Positions 17,700 to 26,510 of a DNA stretch of 64,000 bases are shown piece by piece (the first letter of the stretch is position 1; each line of letters opens with the position of its first letter). The DNA lies in NCBI GenBank assembly GCA_945882615.1, contig CAMCWK010000009.1, forward strand, positions 22,524-86,523. Reading direction: 5' to 3'. The notes beneath the pieces were generated by a model that made no database searches, was not told where the DNA came from, and was given only the letters and a program-made list of their open reading frames with translations. This DNA comes from Rhizobium sp. Q54 (GTDB lineage: Bacteria > Pseudomonadota > Alphaproteobacteria > Micropepsales > Micropepsaceae). A program made the position numbers and the translations under genes.

Positions 17700-18914
17700 T
17701 TACTGCGCGGCGGCGGTGGCCGGCGTGGCCTTGGCCTTGGCGTGATAGCTCCACAGGCGCAGCACGCGGGCCGATGCCGGGCTCGGCGCCTTGATGGCGT
17801 CGAAGGTGGCGGCGGCTTCGCTGGCCTTGCCCTGGGCGAGCTGGGACATGCCGATCACCATGTCGGCTTCGGTCGGATCCTTGGCGCCGCCCTTGGTCTT
17901 TGCCAGATTCGCGGCCGCTTCGGCTTCGGCATACATGCCATAGCCATACAGCGCCTGGGCCAGCTTGACGTTATATTCGCCGCCCTGCTTGGGACCCGCC
18001 GCGATCTGTTCGGGGATGGACTTGCGGTCCGCGCCCATGCGCGCGTCCGGCGCCGGACCGCCCAGCTTCTGGGCTTGTTCGGCATCGCCATAGAAGCCCT
18101 GCTTGTTGGCGTTGGAGCCGACCAGCTGCATGTCGGTGGCCTGCATCGGCGCCTTGGTCGAGAACATCAGGCGGCCGAGATAGACATAGTCGATGTCGCG
18201 CATGCCCTTGACGCCCAGCGACACGCCCAGGAACTGCGCCCAGTCCTTGGGATCGTCATAGGTGGCGACCATCTGTTCCAGCGTCTGCTCGGCGGCGCCC
18301 TGGTTGTTCATCTGAACTTGCGCGCTCATGATGATTTCAAAGTCGCTGCGCTGGGGCAACTTGCCCGCGGCCTTGGCGGCGGCGATGTTTTTCTGCGCCA
18401 GTTCCATCGCGCCGGTAAAGTCCTTGCCCAGATACATGGCCTGGGCCGCCATCGCCAGGACGCTTTCATCCGGCGGCGGCGTGGTGGTCTGGATCAGCTT
18501 GGCGTACTTGGCCGCCTTGTCGTAATGCTTGGCGGTCAGTGCCAGCTGCAGGCCAGCGGTGTAGACCATGGGCTTTTCATCTTCGGGGATGATCGCCGGA
18601 TCCATGTCGGCGGCGGCTTCGCCTTCGACAGTGGCGGCGGCCATGTCCTTGTTCTGCACGTTCAGGGACATGGCATAGCGGGTGATCTGCAGATCGTCAT
18701 AAGGCGTGCGGCCGGACACCGCGCGCGCCTTGGTGATGGCGGCCAGGGCGGTGGGATAATCCTGTTTCTTGGAAGCCGTCTGCGCTTCGACCAGCGCCTT
18801 CTGGACAGCGACGGTCAACCGGGGCTTGGGGGCTGGCTTCTGGGCATAGGCGGCGCCCATGGCGCCGAACACGAAGAGCGCCGTCAGGGCGGCGCGAACC
18901 GATTTGCTGATCAT
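17700..18914 (-). CDS. Exported helical-repeat (TPR-like) protein
   Basis: 404 residues with a signal peptide (cleavage after ..GAAYA, about residue 24). The mature part is almost entirely alpha-helical, with repeated alanine-rich helix pairs of TPR type, such as KKQDYPTALAAITKARAV and GMYAEAEAAANLAKTK. It is probably periplasmic or envelope-associated and mediates protein contacts. I do not recognise a named family. It has its own strong terminator and diverges from the SDR/patatin operon across 221 bases that must hold both promoters. Confidence 0.8.
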   Translation of the reverse strand: MISKSVRAALTALFVFGAMGAAYAQKPAPKPRLTVAVQKALVEAQTASKKQDYPTALAAITKARAVSGRTPYDDLQITRYAMSLNVQNKDMAAATVEGEAAADMDPAIIPEDEKPMVYTAGLQLALTAKHYDKAAKYAKLIQTTTPPPDESVLAMAAQAMYLGKDFTGAMELAQKNIAAAKAAGKLPQRSDFEIIMSAQVQMNNQGAAEQTLEQMVATYDDPKDWAQFLGVSLGVKGMRDIDYVYLGRLMFSTKAPMQATDMQLVGSNANKQGFYGDAEQAQKLGGPAPDARMGADRKSIPEQIAAGPKQGGEYNVKLAQALYGYGMYAEAEAAANLAKTKGGAKDPTEADMVIGMSQLAQGKASEAAATFDAIKAPSPASARVLRLWSYHAKAKATPATAAAQ

Positions 18915-19135
18915 TGAAAAGTCGTCCCTTTGTAACTGGCCGAAAACGGCCGAGAAGAAAGCCCCTGTTGACGTGCAGTATGAGCGTGTTTGCTACTTTA
19001 CTGTGGCGATGTGCTGTTTCCAATAAGGCGGAACTTATGTTGCATCGCAGCAAATTCCGTCCGTTTGGCGCGGTGCTGTAATACCTTGTTTACCATGCGG
19101 TGTCAGCGTGTTCCCAAGGCTTGGGCACCGGCAAA

Positions 19136-19912
19136 ATGGCGCAGCATCTCTTTCGTCTGGACGGCAGGACCGCCTATGTTTCGGGTGGCCGCGGTCATCT
19201 GGGCCGGGCCATGGTCCAGACCCTGTGCGAAGCGGGCGCCCATGTCATCCTCAATGGCCGTGACGATGCCGCGCTGGCCGCATTTGAGGCTGAGCTGAAA
19301 CAGCAGAAATTCTCCGTCTCCCGCGCCGCTTTCGATGTCGCGGACGTGGGCGCCGCGCGCGCCTTCTTCGCCAGCCTCAAGCGCCTGGACATACTGGTCA
19401 ACAATGCGGTGGCAATGCAGGTGAAAAGCTTTGCAAATCTGAGCGCCGAAGACTTCGCCGCCACTTATGCCAGCGCCGTCACCGCCGCCTTTGAAGCGGT
19501 GCGCGCCGCGCTGCCCGCGCTGAAAGCCGGCGTGGCGGCGGCAGGTGAAGCCAGCGTCATCAATATCGCATCCATGTATGGCCAGGTTTCACCCGACCGC
19601 CGGCTGTATGACGACCCGGCGCAGCAAAGTCCTTTTCACTATGGGCCCGCCAAGGCGGGCCTGCTTCAGCTGACCCGCCATCTCGCCGGCGAGCTGGGTG
19701 CGCAAAACATCCGCGTCAATGCCCTGGTGCCCGGGCCCTTTCCCGCCAAGGCGGCACCCGACTTCGCGCAAGCCCTGGCCGCACGCACCATGCTGGGGCG
19801 ACTGGGCCGGGCAGAGGAAATCGCCGGGCCTCTGCTGTTCCTGGCGTCACCGGCTTCCAGTTTCGTGACCGGGGCGGCCCTCAATGTCGATGGCGGCTGG
19901 ACCGCCTGGTGA
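19136..19912 (+). CDS. SDR-family NAD(P)-dependent oxidoreductase
   Basis: A 258-residue classical short-chain dehydrogenase. The nucleotide-binding turn is SGGRGHLGRAM, the structural motif is NNAVA, the serine is in NIASMYG and the catalytic pair is Y169/K173 (YGPAK). The ATG at 19136 (MAQHLFRL) is preferred to an in-frame ATG 12 codons earlier. The extra loop between Ser and Tyr (VSPDRRLYDDPAQQSPFHY) resembles sugar- or polyol-oxidising members. The substrate is unknown. It lies 8 bases upstream of the patatin gene and probably shares its mRNA. TTGACG at 18968 is a possible -35. Confidence 0.87.
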   Translation: MAQHLFRLDGRTAYVSGGRGHLGRAMVQTLCEAGAHVILNGRDDAALAAFEAELKQQKFSVSRAAFDVADVGAARAFFASLKRLDILVNNAVAMQVKSFANLSAEDFAATYASAVTAAFEAVRAALPALKAGVAAAGEASVINIASMYGQVSPDRRLYDDPAQQSPFHYGPAKAGLLQLTRHLAGELGAQNIRVNALVPGPFPAKAAPDFAQALAARTMLGRLGRAEEIAGPLLFLASPASSFVTGAALNVDGGWTAW

Positions 19913-19920
19913 GGTAAACC

Positions 19921-21759
19921 ATGCAGATGGCGTTCCTGTCGTCCTTCCGCATCGGTCAGCAAACCGTCTATCCCGAAGAGCTGCTTGAGCGGCTCAAGAG
20001 CTTTGCGCTGCTGGAGAATGTCGGTGATGGCGCGCTGCGCAATCTGCTGGCCGAAGCCAACTGGTTCGCGCTGCCCGGCGGCACCTTGCTGGAGCGCGAC
20101 GGCGAGAACAATGCGGCCCTTTTCCTGGTTATTACCGGCAGCCTGGGCGTATTCGTCTGCGACGAGCAGGGCCAGCGCCAAATGGTGGCGCTTGTCCCGG
20201 CGGGCGAGACGGTGGGCGAAATGTCCCTGATCCAGCCCAGCGGGGATCATTCCGCCCAACTGGTGGCGCTGCGCGACACCGAACTGCTGCGCATCAGCCC
20301 CGATGGTTTCGAAGCATTGGTGGGCCGTCATCCCCGCGTGATGATGAATCTGATGCAGATGCTGGTGAAGCGTCTGAAGGATGCCAACCGCGGCCGCGAC
20401 AAGCCCCGGCCCAAGACATTCGCCATCGTGCCGCTGCAGGAAGGCCTGGCCGAAGCCCCCATCGCCCACCGCCTGGCCCAGGCGCTGGGCAAGATGGGCA
20501 GCCGCGCGGCGGTGCTGGATATTGCGGCGTCCGAACAGACGGCGGAATGGTTCAACACCTTCGAAGCCACCCATGACGTGGTGTTCTATCGCGGCGATGC
20601 GCCGGAAAGCTCCTGGACCAACCAATGTCTTCGCCAGGCCGACCGCATTTTTCTCCTGGCGCGCGCCGACCGCGCGCTGCCGCTGGCGCCGCTTGACCTG
20701 CCGGCCTTCAAGGCGCGCGCCTCGGGCCTGCCGGAACTGTTGCTGCTGCATCCCGATGGCGCCTCCGCCGTGCTGCCCGAGCATTTCTCCACCCGCAGCG
20801 GGCTTTTTTCCAACCACCACCATTTGCGTGCGGGCCATCCCGGCGATATTGCGCGGGTGGCGCGCTTCATCGCCGGGCGCGCGGTTGGGCTGGTGCTGGC
20901 CGGCGGCGGCGCGCGGGGCTTTGCCCATATCGGCATCATCCGGGCCCTCAAAGAGGCTGGCGTGCCGTTCGATCAGCTGGGCGGCACCTCCATGGGCGCG
21001 ATCATCGCCGCGGGGCTGGCGCATGAATGGGGGCTGGAGGAATTGCGCGAGCGCATGCGCGCGGTGTTCGTCAGCGACAATCCCCTGTCGGACTTTACCC
21101 TGCCGCTAATCGCGCTGGTGCGAGGCAAAAAAGTTTCGGCCAAGCTGCGCGAGCATTTCGGCGAGATCTGTATCGAGGAATTGCCGCTGCCTTTTTTCGC
21201 GGTGTCGTCGGATCTCACCGCGGGGCGCATCCATATCCACCGCGAGGGCGTGCTGTGGCGGGCCTTGCGCGCCAGCGTGGCGCTGCCTGGCATCCTGCCG
21301 CCCGTCACCCATCACGGCCATCTGCTGGTGGATGGCGGGGTGATGAACAACCTGCCGGTGGATGTGATGCGCGAACAGGCCATGGATGCCGGTCCCATCA
21401 TCGCCTGCGACGTCACCGGCGAGGTGGACCTGCAGGCGCAGGATGCGCGCTATGGCGAGCGCCCCTGGTGGTGGCTTCTGGGTCAGCGGATGCAGGGCAA
21501 TCCCAGCATCGTTTCCATCCTGATGCGCTCGGGCACCGTCGGATCGGAAGCCCAGCGCCGGGTGGTGCGCGAGCAATGCGACTTCCTGATCGAGCCGCCC
21601 ATGCCCGACATCGGACTGCGCGAATGGAAGAAATTCGACCAGGCCATCCAGGAAGGCTATGACGCGGCTCGCGCCTGCATCGACAAGAACGGCATTCCGC
21701 TGACGCATGTCATGAGCGAAGGTCCGGGCATGCCCCTGCCGCACACGGTGGTTTCCTAG
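19921..21759 (+). CDS. Patatin-like phospholipase with N-terminal cyclic-nucleotide-binding domain
   Basis: A 612-residue NTE-type protein. Residues about 20-150 form a cNMP-binding beta-roll (GETVGEMSLI segment), 150-310 a linker region, and about 322-520 the patatin domain. The oxyanion loop is AGGGARG near 327, the nucleophile S357 is in GGTSMGA and the catalytic aspartate near 471 is in VDGGVMNN. It should act as a lysophospholipase or phospholipase at the inner membrane, with activity tuned by ligand binding. No signal peptide is seen. Coupling with the SDR upstream is not explained by known pathways. Confidence 0.9.
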   Translation: MQMAFLSSFRIGQQTVYPEELLERLKSFALLENVGDGALRNLLAEANWFALPGGTLLERDGENNAALFLVITGSLGVFVCDEQGQRQMVALVPAGETVGEMSLIQPSGDHSAQLVALRDTELLRISPDGFEALVGRHPRVMMNLMQMLVKRLKDANRGRDKPRPKTFAIVPLQEGLAEAPIAHRLAQALGKMGSRAAVLDIAASEQTAEWFNTFEATHDVVFYRGDAPESSWTNQCLRQADRIFLLARADRALPLAPLDLPAFKARASGLPELLLLHPDGASAVLPEHFSTRSGLFSNHHHLRAGHPGDIARVARFIAGRAVGLVLAGGGARGFAHIGIIRALKEAGVPFDQLGGTSMGAIIAAGLAHEWGLEELRERMRAVFVSDNPLSDFTLPLIALVRGKKVSAKLREHFGEICIEELPLPFFAVSSDLTAGRIHIHREGVLWRALRASVALPGILPPVTHHGHLLVDGGVMNNLPVDVMREQAMDAGPIIACDVTGEVDLQAQDARYGERPWWWLLGQRMQGNPSIVSILMRSGTVGSEAQRRVVREQCDFLIEPPMPDIGLREWKKFDQAIQEGYDAARACIDKNGIPLTHVMSEGPGMPLPHTVVS

Positions 21760-21760
21760 C

Positions 21761-23014
21761 TCAGCCCCACCAGCTTTCGCCGGTCGCCATGCTGGCGCGG
21801 ACAAAGTCCGGATCGGGTTCCGCGCCCAGCCCCGGCAGCTTCGACACGGTCATCTTGCCGTTCTTCACCACCAGCGGATTGGTCTTGGCCCATTTCAGCC
21901 CGGTGGCGCGGCGCGAGCATTCGATACGCGGACAGTTGAACAGGGCTGCGGCAAGCTGCTGCGACGCCAAATTCAGGAACAGCCCGCTGACATTGTGCAG
22001 GGCGATGGGAATGCGCCAGCGCGCGGCGGTGTCGGCGATCATCTTGGTGCCGGAGATGCCCCCCGAGTTGATGATGTCGGGCTGGAAAATGTCCACCGCC
22101 TGGTTCTCCAGGAAGGGGATGGCCCATTCCGCCAGTTCCATATTCTCCCCGGTCATCAGCGGCACGGTGGTGGCGCGGCGCAGTGCGTTCCATCCTTCCG
22201 ACCAGCCGGGCTGCAGCGCGTCTTCAAAATAGAGAGGCCTGATCGGTTCGATGGCACGCGCAATGCCGATGGCGCTGGGTACGTCGAACTCGCAATGGCA
22301 ATGCACCAATATGTCGATATCGTCGCCCAGCGCCTCGCGGGCCAGGGCATAGGCGCGCGCCATCTTGCTGAAATCCTGTGGCCCCAGGCTAGGCGTATAT
22401 TGCTGCATCGGAACACCCAGCACGTGATGGGTGTCGACCTTGAAGGCCTTGAAGCCGTGCGGATCAGCCTTCAGTTCCGCGGCGCGTGTGCGCCATGCGC
22501 CCTTGTCCAGGAAATCGCCGCCGGGGCAGTGGGAATACAGATCGATCTCGTCGCGGAAATTGCCGCCCAGCAGTTTTGACACCGGCTGATTCAGCAGCTT
22601 GCCCGCCAGGTCCCACAGCGCCATATCGATGCCGCTGAGCACCCGAATGGCGCGATCGCGCTGCTCATATGCATAGAACATGTTGTGGAAGTGGACCTGG
22701 ATTGCCAGCGGGTCCTTGCCGATCAGGCCCAGATGCGGCAGCCGCCCTTCGCCATTGTAATTGGCGATGACGCGCCGCGCGACCGGGCCGTCGGCGCCGC
22801 ATTCGCCATAGCCGCTGATGCCGGCATCGGTATCGATGCGGATAAGCGATTGCTGCTTGATCAGGGTGCTGCCCGGGTCCTTGAGCCCGATCGCCTTGAT
22901 GCCGGTGATCTTGACCAGTCCGCGGCTGGACTGGGCCAGCGCGTTCAGCGGCGCGAACAGCGCGGCTGCGGGCAGGGCGGCGGCGTATTTTAGAAAGTCG
23001 CGGCGTTGCATCAT
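21761..23014 (-). CDS. Tat-exported enolase-superfamily (mandelate racemase/muconate lactonizing type) protein
   Basis: 417 residues. The N-terminus MMQRRDFLKYAAALPAAA is a twin-arginine signal, so the folded protein should be exported. The rest is an MR/MLE-like enolase-superfamily barrel. Metal ligands E264 (YFED) and E290 (TGEN) and the dyad D313 (QPDI) / H340 (ALHN) are present. By eye the KxK motif reads K192-V-D194, and the first metal ligand is H238 in VHCHCE instead of Asp. An RspA/dehydratase-like role on a sugar acid is possible. GAGGAG upstream supports this start. It is the second gene of a pair with the bicupin. Confidence 0.82.
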   Translation of the reverse strand: MMQRRDFLKYAAALPAAALFAPLNALAQSSRGLVKITGIKAIGLKDPGSTLIKQQSLIRIDTDAGISGYGECGADGPVARRVIANYNGEGRLPHLGLIGKDPLAIQVHFHNMFYAYEQRDRAIRVLSGIDMALWDLAGKLLNQPVSKLLGGNFRDEIDLYSHCPGGDFLDKGAWRTRAAELKADPHGFKAFKVDTHHVLGVPMQQYTPSLGPQDFSKMARAYALAREALGDDIDILVHCHCEFDVPSAIGIARAIEPIRPLYFEDALQPGWSEGWNALRRATTVPLMTGENMELAEWAIPFLENQAVDIFQPDIINSGGISGTKMIADTAARWRIPIALHNVSGLFLNLASQQLAAALFNCPRIECSRRATGLKWAKTNPLVVKNGKMTVSKLPGLGAEPDPDFVRASMATGESWWG

Positions 23015-23022
23015 GTGGCTCC

Positions 23023-23889
23023 TCAGCGGTCGCGCAGGCCAATGACCAAGGGCGCGGTGTTGCGCAGCGCAAGAATGCGTGCGGGCTTGTCCTTGGCGTT
23101 GTAGAAGCCGACCGTCGCATTGGCGCGATAGAAATAAGCGTCGCCTGGTTTGGCCGGGTACTTGCCTTCGATGCCGTTCATGCCGCTGCCCGCCACCATC
23201 TCACCGCTCCCGTCCAGCAGCAGGTAGATTTCTTCCTGCAGCTCATGGTGATGGGGCGCGTTGGTGCCGCCGGGCGCCAGTTCCAGGATGTAGAGGCTCA
23301 CCATGGTATGCGCCACGGCCAACCGGTCGCGTTTGCTCGTGGTATCGCCCATCAGCAGGCGGTAGCGCGCCGAATTGGGATGGCCCGCGACCTCAGTGAG
23401 ATTGACTTCGGCAATATTGGCCACCGGCATTTTCTCCGGCATCTGGATTTTGACGCCTGTGGGAATCCTGAAACCGGTGATGATCGCCTTCAGCGGCTTT
23501 GCACCGCCCTGAAAGGAAAACTCCACGCCCGGCGGGATATAGACAAAGTCGTTGGCTTTGACCGGATTGGCCTGGCCGCCATACACGATGCTGCCTTCGC
23601 CTTCGCGGATGACGATCACATTCTCTTCGCGGTCATGTTTGACGCGCGCGCTGTTGCCGCCGGGCGTTACGGTCAGTTCGCCGAAGCGCGAGACGCCCTT
23701 GAGGATGCCGGAATTGGCGTCGCCTTCACCGAACATCGGGCGCCAGGCGGCCGTTGCACTGCTGAGGCCGGCCTTTGCAGGCGCCACCTGGGGCAGATGG
23801 CGATAAAGAAAGGTGGGATCGACATGGAAGTCCTGCGCCAGGGCCGGCGCGGCCGATATCAATGCCAGCGCCATCCAGATATATCGCAT
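23023..23889 (-). CDS. Exported bicupin protein
   Basis: 288 residues with a Sec signal peptide (cleavage after LISAAPALA, residue 18). Two cupin barrels follow. The first has RVKHDREENVIVIREGEG, the second has the metal site PHHHELQEEIYLLLDG near residues 208-223. Layout resembles bicupins such as ureidoglycine aminohydrolase, but that enzyme is not normally exported from bacteria, so activity is open. The gene ends 8 bases before the Tat-exported enolase-family gene and is probably in the same operon, suggesting consecutive periplasmic steps. Confidence 0.83.
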   Translation of the reverse strand: MRYIWMALALISAAPALAQDFHVDPTFLYRHLPQVAPAKAGLSSATAAWRPMFGEGDANSGILKGVSRFGELTVTPGGNSARVKHDREENVIVIREGEGSIVYGGQANPVKANDFVYIPPGVEFSFQGGAKPLKAIITGFRIPTGVKIQMPEKMPVANIAEVNLTEVAGHPNSARYRLLMGDTTSKRDRLAVAHTMVSLYILELAPGGTNAPHHHELQEEIYLLLDGSGEMVAGSGMNGIEGKYPAKPGDAYFYRANATVGFYNAKDKPARILALRNTAPLVIGLRDR

Positions 23890-23957
23890 GCGATCCCCAC
23901 CCTTGTTCTTGTTGGGGCCAAGGCTAGCGGTCTTGCGGCCATGCGGCTAGAGGCGGT

Positions 23958-24440
23958 TCAGATCGAGTTGTCGATCACGTTGCTGCGCTCGTCCGGCAGC
24001 AACTGGCGCTTGAGCAGATCGTAGCGCCGCCCGTCCGGCCCGGTGAGAATGGCGCTGTCGATTTTCGCGCCGCCAGGACCGGTATGGCCGCTCACGGCCA
24101 GCTGACCCTGGCCCTTGGGGCCGTCCAGAGTCACGATATAGGCATTGTCCGCCCGGCCCGGCATCCAGGAGAAATAGTTGCCATCCACGCCGGTGATCAC
24201 CGCGCCCCGGCCCAGCACCTGCTGCGCCATGCCATCCTCGCGCACCAGCTCGCCGACCAGCCGCAGCACCGGATCGCGCTTGTAACCGTCCCACAAAAAC
24301 CAGGCGCCATAGCCCCCGGCCAGCAGAACCGGCGTGGCCAGCAGCAACAGCGCGATCAGGCAACCCCATAGGCAGCCGTTGCGGCGGCGCAAGGGCGGCG
24401 CATAGGGCGAAGACGGAGAGGCAGGTGCGGGCATGACCAT
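23958..24440 (-). CDS. Single-span membrane protein with periplasmic domain
   Basis: 160 residues. A proline-rich cytoplasmic N-terminus (PAPASPSSPYAPPLRRR) precedes one membrane helix (about 24-48). A roughly 110-residue domain follows that resembles small beta-rich Coa1-like domains (GPKGQGQLAVSGH). The family is not recognised with certainty. ATG at 24440 or 24434 may be the start. It diverges from the MaoC gene with a 45-base gap and lies downstream of nothing obvious. Confidence 0.65.
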   Translation of the reverse strand: MVMPAPASPSSPYAPPLRRRNGCLWGCLIALLLLATPVLLAGGYGAWFLWDGYKRDPVLRLVGELVREDGMAQQVLGRGAVITGVDGNYFSWMPGRADNAYIVTLDGPKGQGQLAVSGHTGPGGAKIDSAILTGPDGRRYDLLKRQLLPDERSNVIDNSI

Positions 24441-24485
24441 GGCGCCAGCAGACCACAGCGACTAGATTGCCGCCAGAGGTGATCT

Positions 24486-25367
24486 ATGCCCATTGATTAT
24501 GACGACATGATGCAGTCCGGCGCGAACGGACTGGTGTCGCGCTATGATGAGAAAGACGTGATGCTCTACGCCTTGGGCGTGGGCTTCGGACGCGACCCGC
24601 TGAACGAAAGGGAATTGCCCTTCGTCTACGAGAATAACGGGCTGAAGGTGGTGCCGACTTTCGCCAGCGTGATTTCCCGCGGCGAGGCGCCGCCGCAGCA
24701 GCAGCGCATGCCGCAGAAGTCCAACATCAATTTCATGATGGTGGTGGATGGTGAGCGCCGCATCACCATTCACAAACCCTTGCCCCCGAAATGCGAAGTG
24801 GTGTCGGACGAACGCACTCTCGACATACTGGACAAGGGTGAAGGCAAGGGCGCGGTGCTTATCCAGGAACGGATCAGCCGCGACGCCGCCTCGGGCGAAA
24901 AGCTGTTCACCATTGTCACTTCGATCTTCGCACGCGGCGATGGCGGTTTTGGCGGCAAGCCGCAGGGTGGGCCGCAGCCGCACGACATTCCCGAGCGCGC
25001 CGCCGATCTGGTGCGCGAATGCGATACCCGGCCCGACCAGGCGTTTGTCTATGCCCTGTCGGGCGACCGCAATCCGCTGCACCGCGATCCGGCTTTTGCC
25101 AAAATGGTCGGCTTTCCCCGTCCCATCCTGCACGGGCTGTGCTCCTATGGCACGGCCTGCCGCGCGGTTCTTTCGACGGTTGCGGAATACCAGCCCGAGC
25201 GCATCCGCCAGTTCGATGTGCGATTCTCCAAGCCGGTCTTCCCGGGCGAGACGCTGGTGGTGGAGCTGTGGCAGGACGGCGCCACGATCTCCTACCGCGC
25301 CTCGGTCAAGGAACGGCCTGGCACGGTGGTTCTCAACAACGGTCTTTGTCTCCTTGCCGATTCTTGA
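24486..25367 (+). CDS. MaoC-like enoyl-CoA hydratase
   Basis: 293 residues forming a double hot-dog fold. The catalytic (R)-hydratase motif YALSGDRNPLHRDP gives D194 and H199 in the second hot dog, as in peroxisomal-type hydratase 2 and bacterial MaoC dehydratases. It should hydrate 2-enoyl-CoA to (R)-3-hydroxyacyl-CoA. The substrate may be long, branched or sterol-like. ATG at 24486 follows an AGAGGTGAT ribosome binding site. A methyltransferase gene follows without a clear gap. The (R)-3-hydroxyacyl product could feed polyhydroxyalkanoate metabolism, but nothing adjacent proves it. Confidence 0.9.
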   Translation: MPIDYDDMMQSGANGLVSRYDEKDVMLYALGVGFGRDPLNERELPFVYENNGLKVVPTFASVISRGEAPPQQQRMPQKSNINFMMVVDGERRITIHKPLPPKCEVVSDERTLDILDKGEGKGAVLIQERISRDAASGEKLFTIVTSIFARGDGGFGGKPQGGPQPHDIPERAADLVRECDTRPDQAFVYALSGDRNPLHRDPAFAKMVGFPRPILHGLCSYGTACRAVLSTVAEYQPERIRQFDVRFSKPVFPGETLVVELWQDGATISYRASVKERPGTVVLNNGLCLLADS

Positions 25368-25386
25368 ATTGAAGGCGGGTCTTGAA

Positions 25387-26454
25387 TTGGAAGACGGGGG
25401 CGATCCGATCGAAGCGGCCGAGGCGCTGATCGCTGCCGGCAAAGGGGATGAGGCCGCGCGGAATTTGCGCGCGCGTCTGGCGGCGGGACGTGGCGGCCTC
25501 TTGGCGCGGCTGACTTTGGTCAAGGCTTTGCTGGCCGCAGGCGATATCCAGGGCGGGCTGGAAGAAGCGCGCGAAGCGGTGTCGCTCAACCCCAATGTCG
25601 CGCCCGCGGTGCTGGCGCTGGGCGAAGCCCTGCTGGCAGCGGAACTGCTGCCCACGGCCATCGCCGAATTGCAGCGGGCGCTGCGGATCGATCCCCAATT
25701 GCCGCGCGCCCGCGAACTGATCGCGATGGCCTGGCTAAAGGCCGGGGAGGCCGACAAGGCGCTGGAGAATTTGCGGGAGCTGGAGCCGTCGCCGCAAACC
25801 GCAGCGATGATCGCCAGCGCGCAGCGCATCAAAACCGCCGCGCGCTCCGATGCCGGCTATGTGCGCCACCTCTTCGACCAGTTTTCCGCCGATTACGACG
25901 CCCGCATGATCAGCCAGCTGGCCTACGCCGCGCCGCAAATCCTGCGGGAGCTGGCGGCGATGGTGATGCCGGGACGAGAAAATCTTGCGATCCTGGACTT
26001 GGGCTGCGGCACCGGCCTGGCGGGATTGGCCTTCAAGCCGCTGGCCGCAAAGCTGGACGGTGTCGACCTGTCACCAGCCATGATCGAAAAGGCGCGGGCG
26101 CGGCACATATATGACGGGCTGGCCGTCGCCGATCTGGAAAGCGCACTGGCGGCGCCGGGTCCCACCTATGACCTGATCCTGGCGGCCGACACGCTGGTCT
26201 ATCTGGGGGATCTTCGCGTCGTGTTCGAAGGCGTACGCAAGAGGCTGGCGCCGGATGGTTATTTTCTGTTCACCACCGAGGCGGCGGGCGAGGGGTTTGA
26301 GCTTGGGCCCAAGCGGCGCTGGCGGCACAGCGATGCTTACTTGCGCGCCACCGCGAGGGATACCGGTCTGTCGGTTGCCGGGTTGGTGGCGGCGGCGCCA
26401 CGCCATGAAGCCAATCAGCCGGTGGATGGCTTCGCGGTCGCTTTAACGGCCTGA
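25387..26454 (+). CDS. TPR-containing class I methyltransferase, TTG start
   Basis: About 355 residues. Residues 1-150 are TPR-like helix pairs (ALGEALLAAELLPTAIAEL, LPRARELIAMAWLKAGE). Residues about 180-345 form a SAM-binding domain with motif I ILDLGCGTGLAG near 202. It belongs to the group of TPR-fused methyltransferases whose targets are uncharacterised. There is no ATG or GTG between the MaoC stop and the conserved region. TTG at 25387, eight bases after GAAGGCGG, is my choice; TTG at 25369 is the alternative. It probably shares a transcript with the MaoC gene. Confidence 0.8.
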   Translation: MEDGGDPIEAAEALIAAGKGDEAARNLRARLAAGRGGLLARLTLVKALLAAGDIQGGLEEAREAVSLNPNVAPAVLALGEALLAAELLPTAIAELQRALRIDPQLPRARELIAMAWLKAGEADKALENLRELEPSPQTAAMIASAQRIKTAARSDAGYVRHLFDQFSADYDARMISQLAYAAPQILRELAAMVMPGRENLAILDLGCGTGLAGLAFKPLAAKLDGVDLSPAMIEKARARHIYDGLAVADLESALAAPGPTYDLILAADTLVYLGDLRVVFEGVRKRLAPDGYFLFTTEAAGEGFELGPKRRWRHSDAYLRATARDTGLSVAGLVAAAPRHEANQPVDGFAVALTA

Positions 26455-26510
26455 AACCCGCATCTTTTTCCCCAACGGTGCGTTGCATTCTACAACAAGC
26501 CTGGTGGGAC

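Noticed and set aside
17742..18917. Plus-strand 391-codon frame opposite the exported helical-repeat gene.
   Set aside because: Shadow frame, and the opposite strand has a signal peptide and its own terminator.
23958..24440. Firm assignment as a cytochrome oxidase assembly factor (Coa1).
   Set aside because: Only a vague resemblance in the beta-rich part; recorded as an unknown single-span protein.
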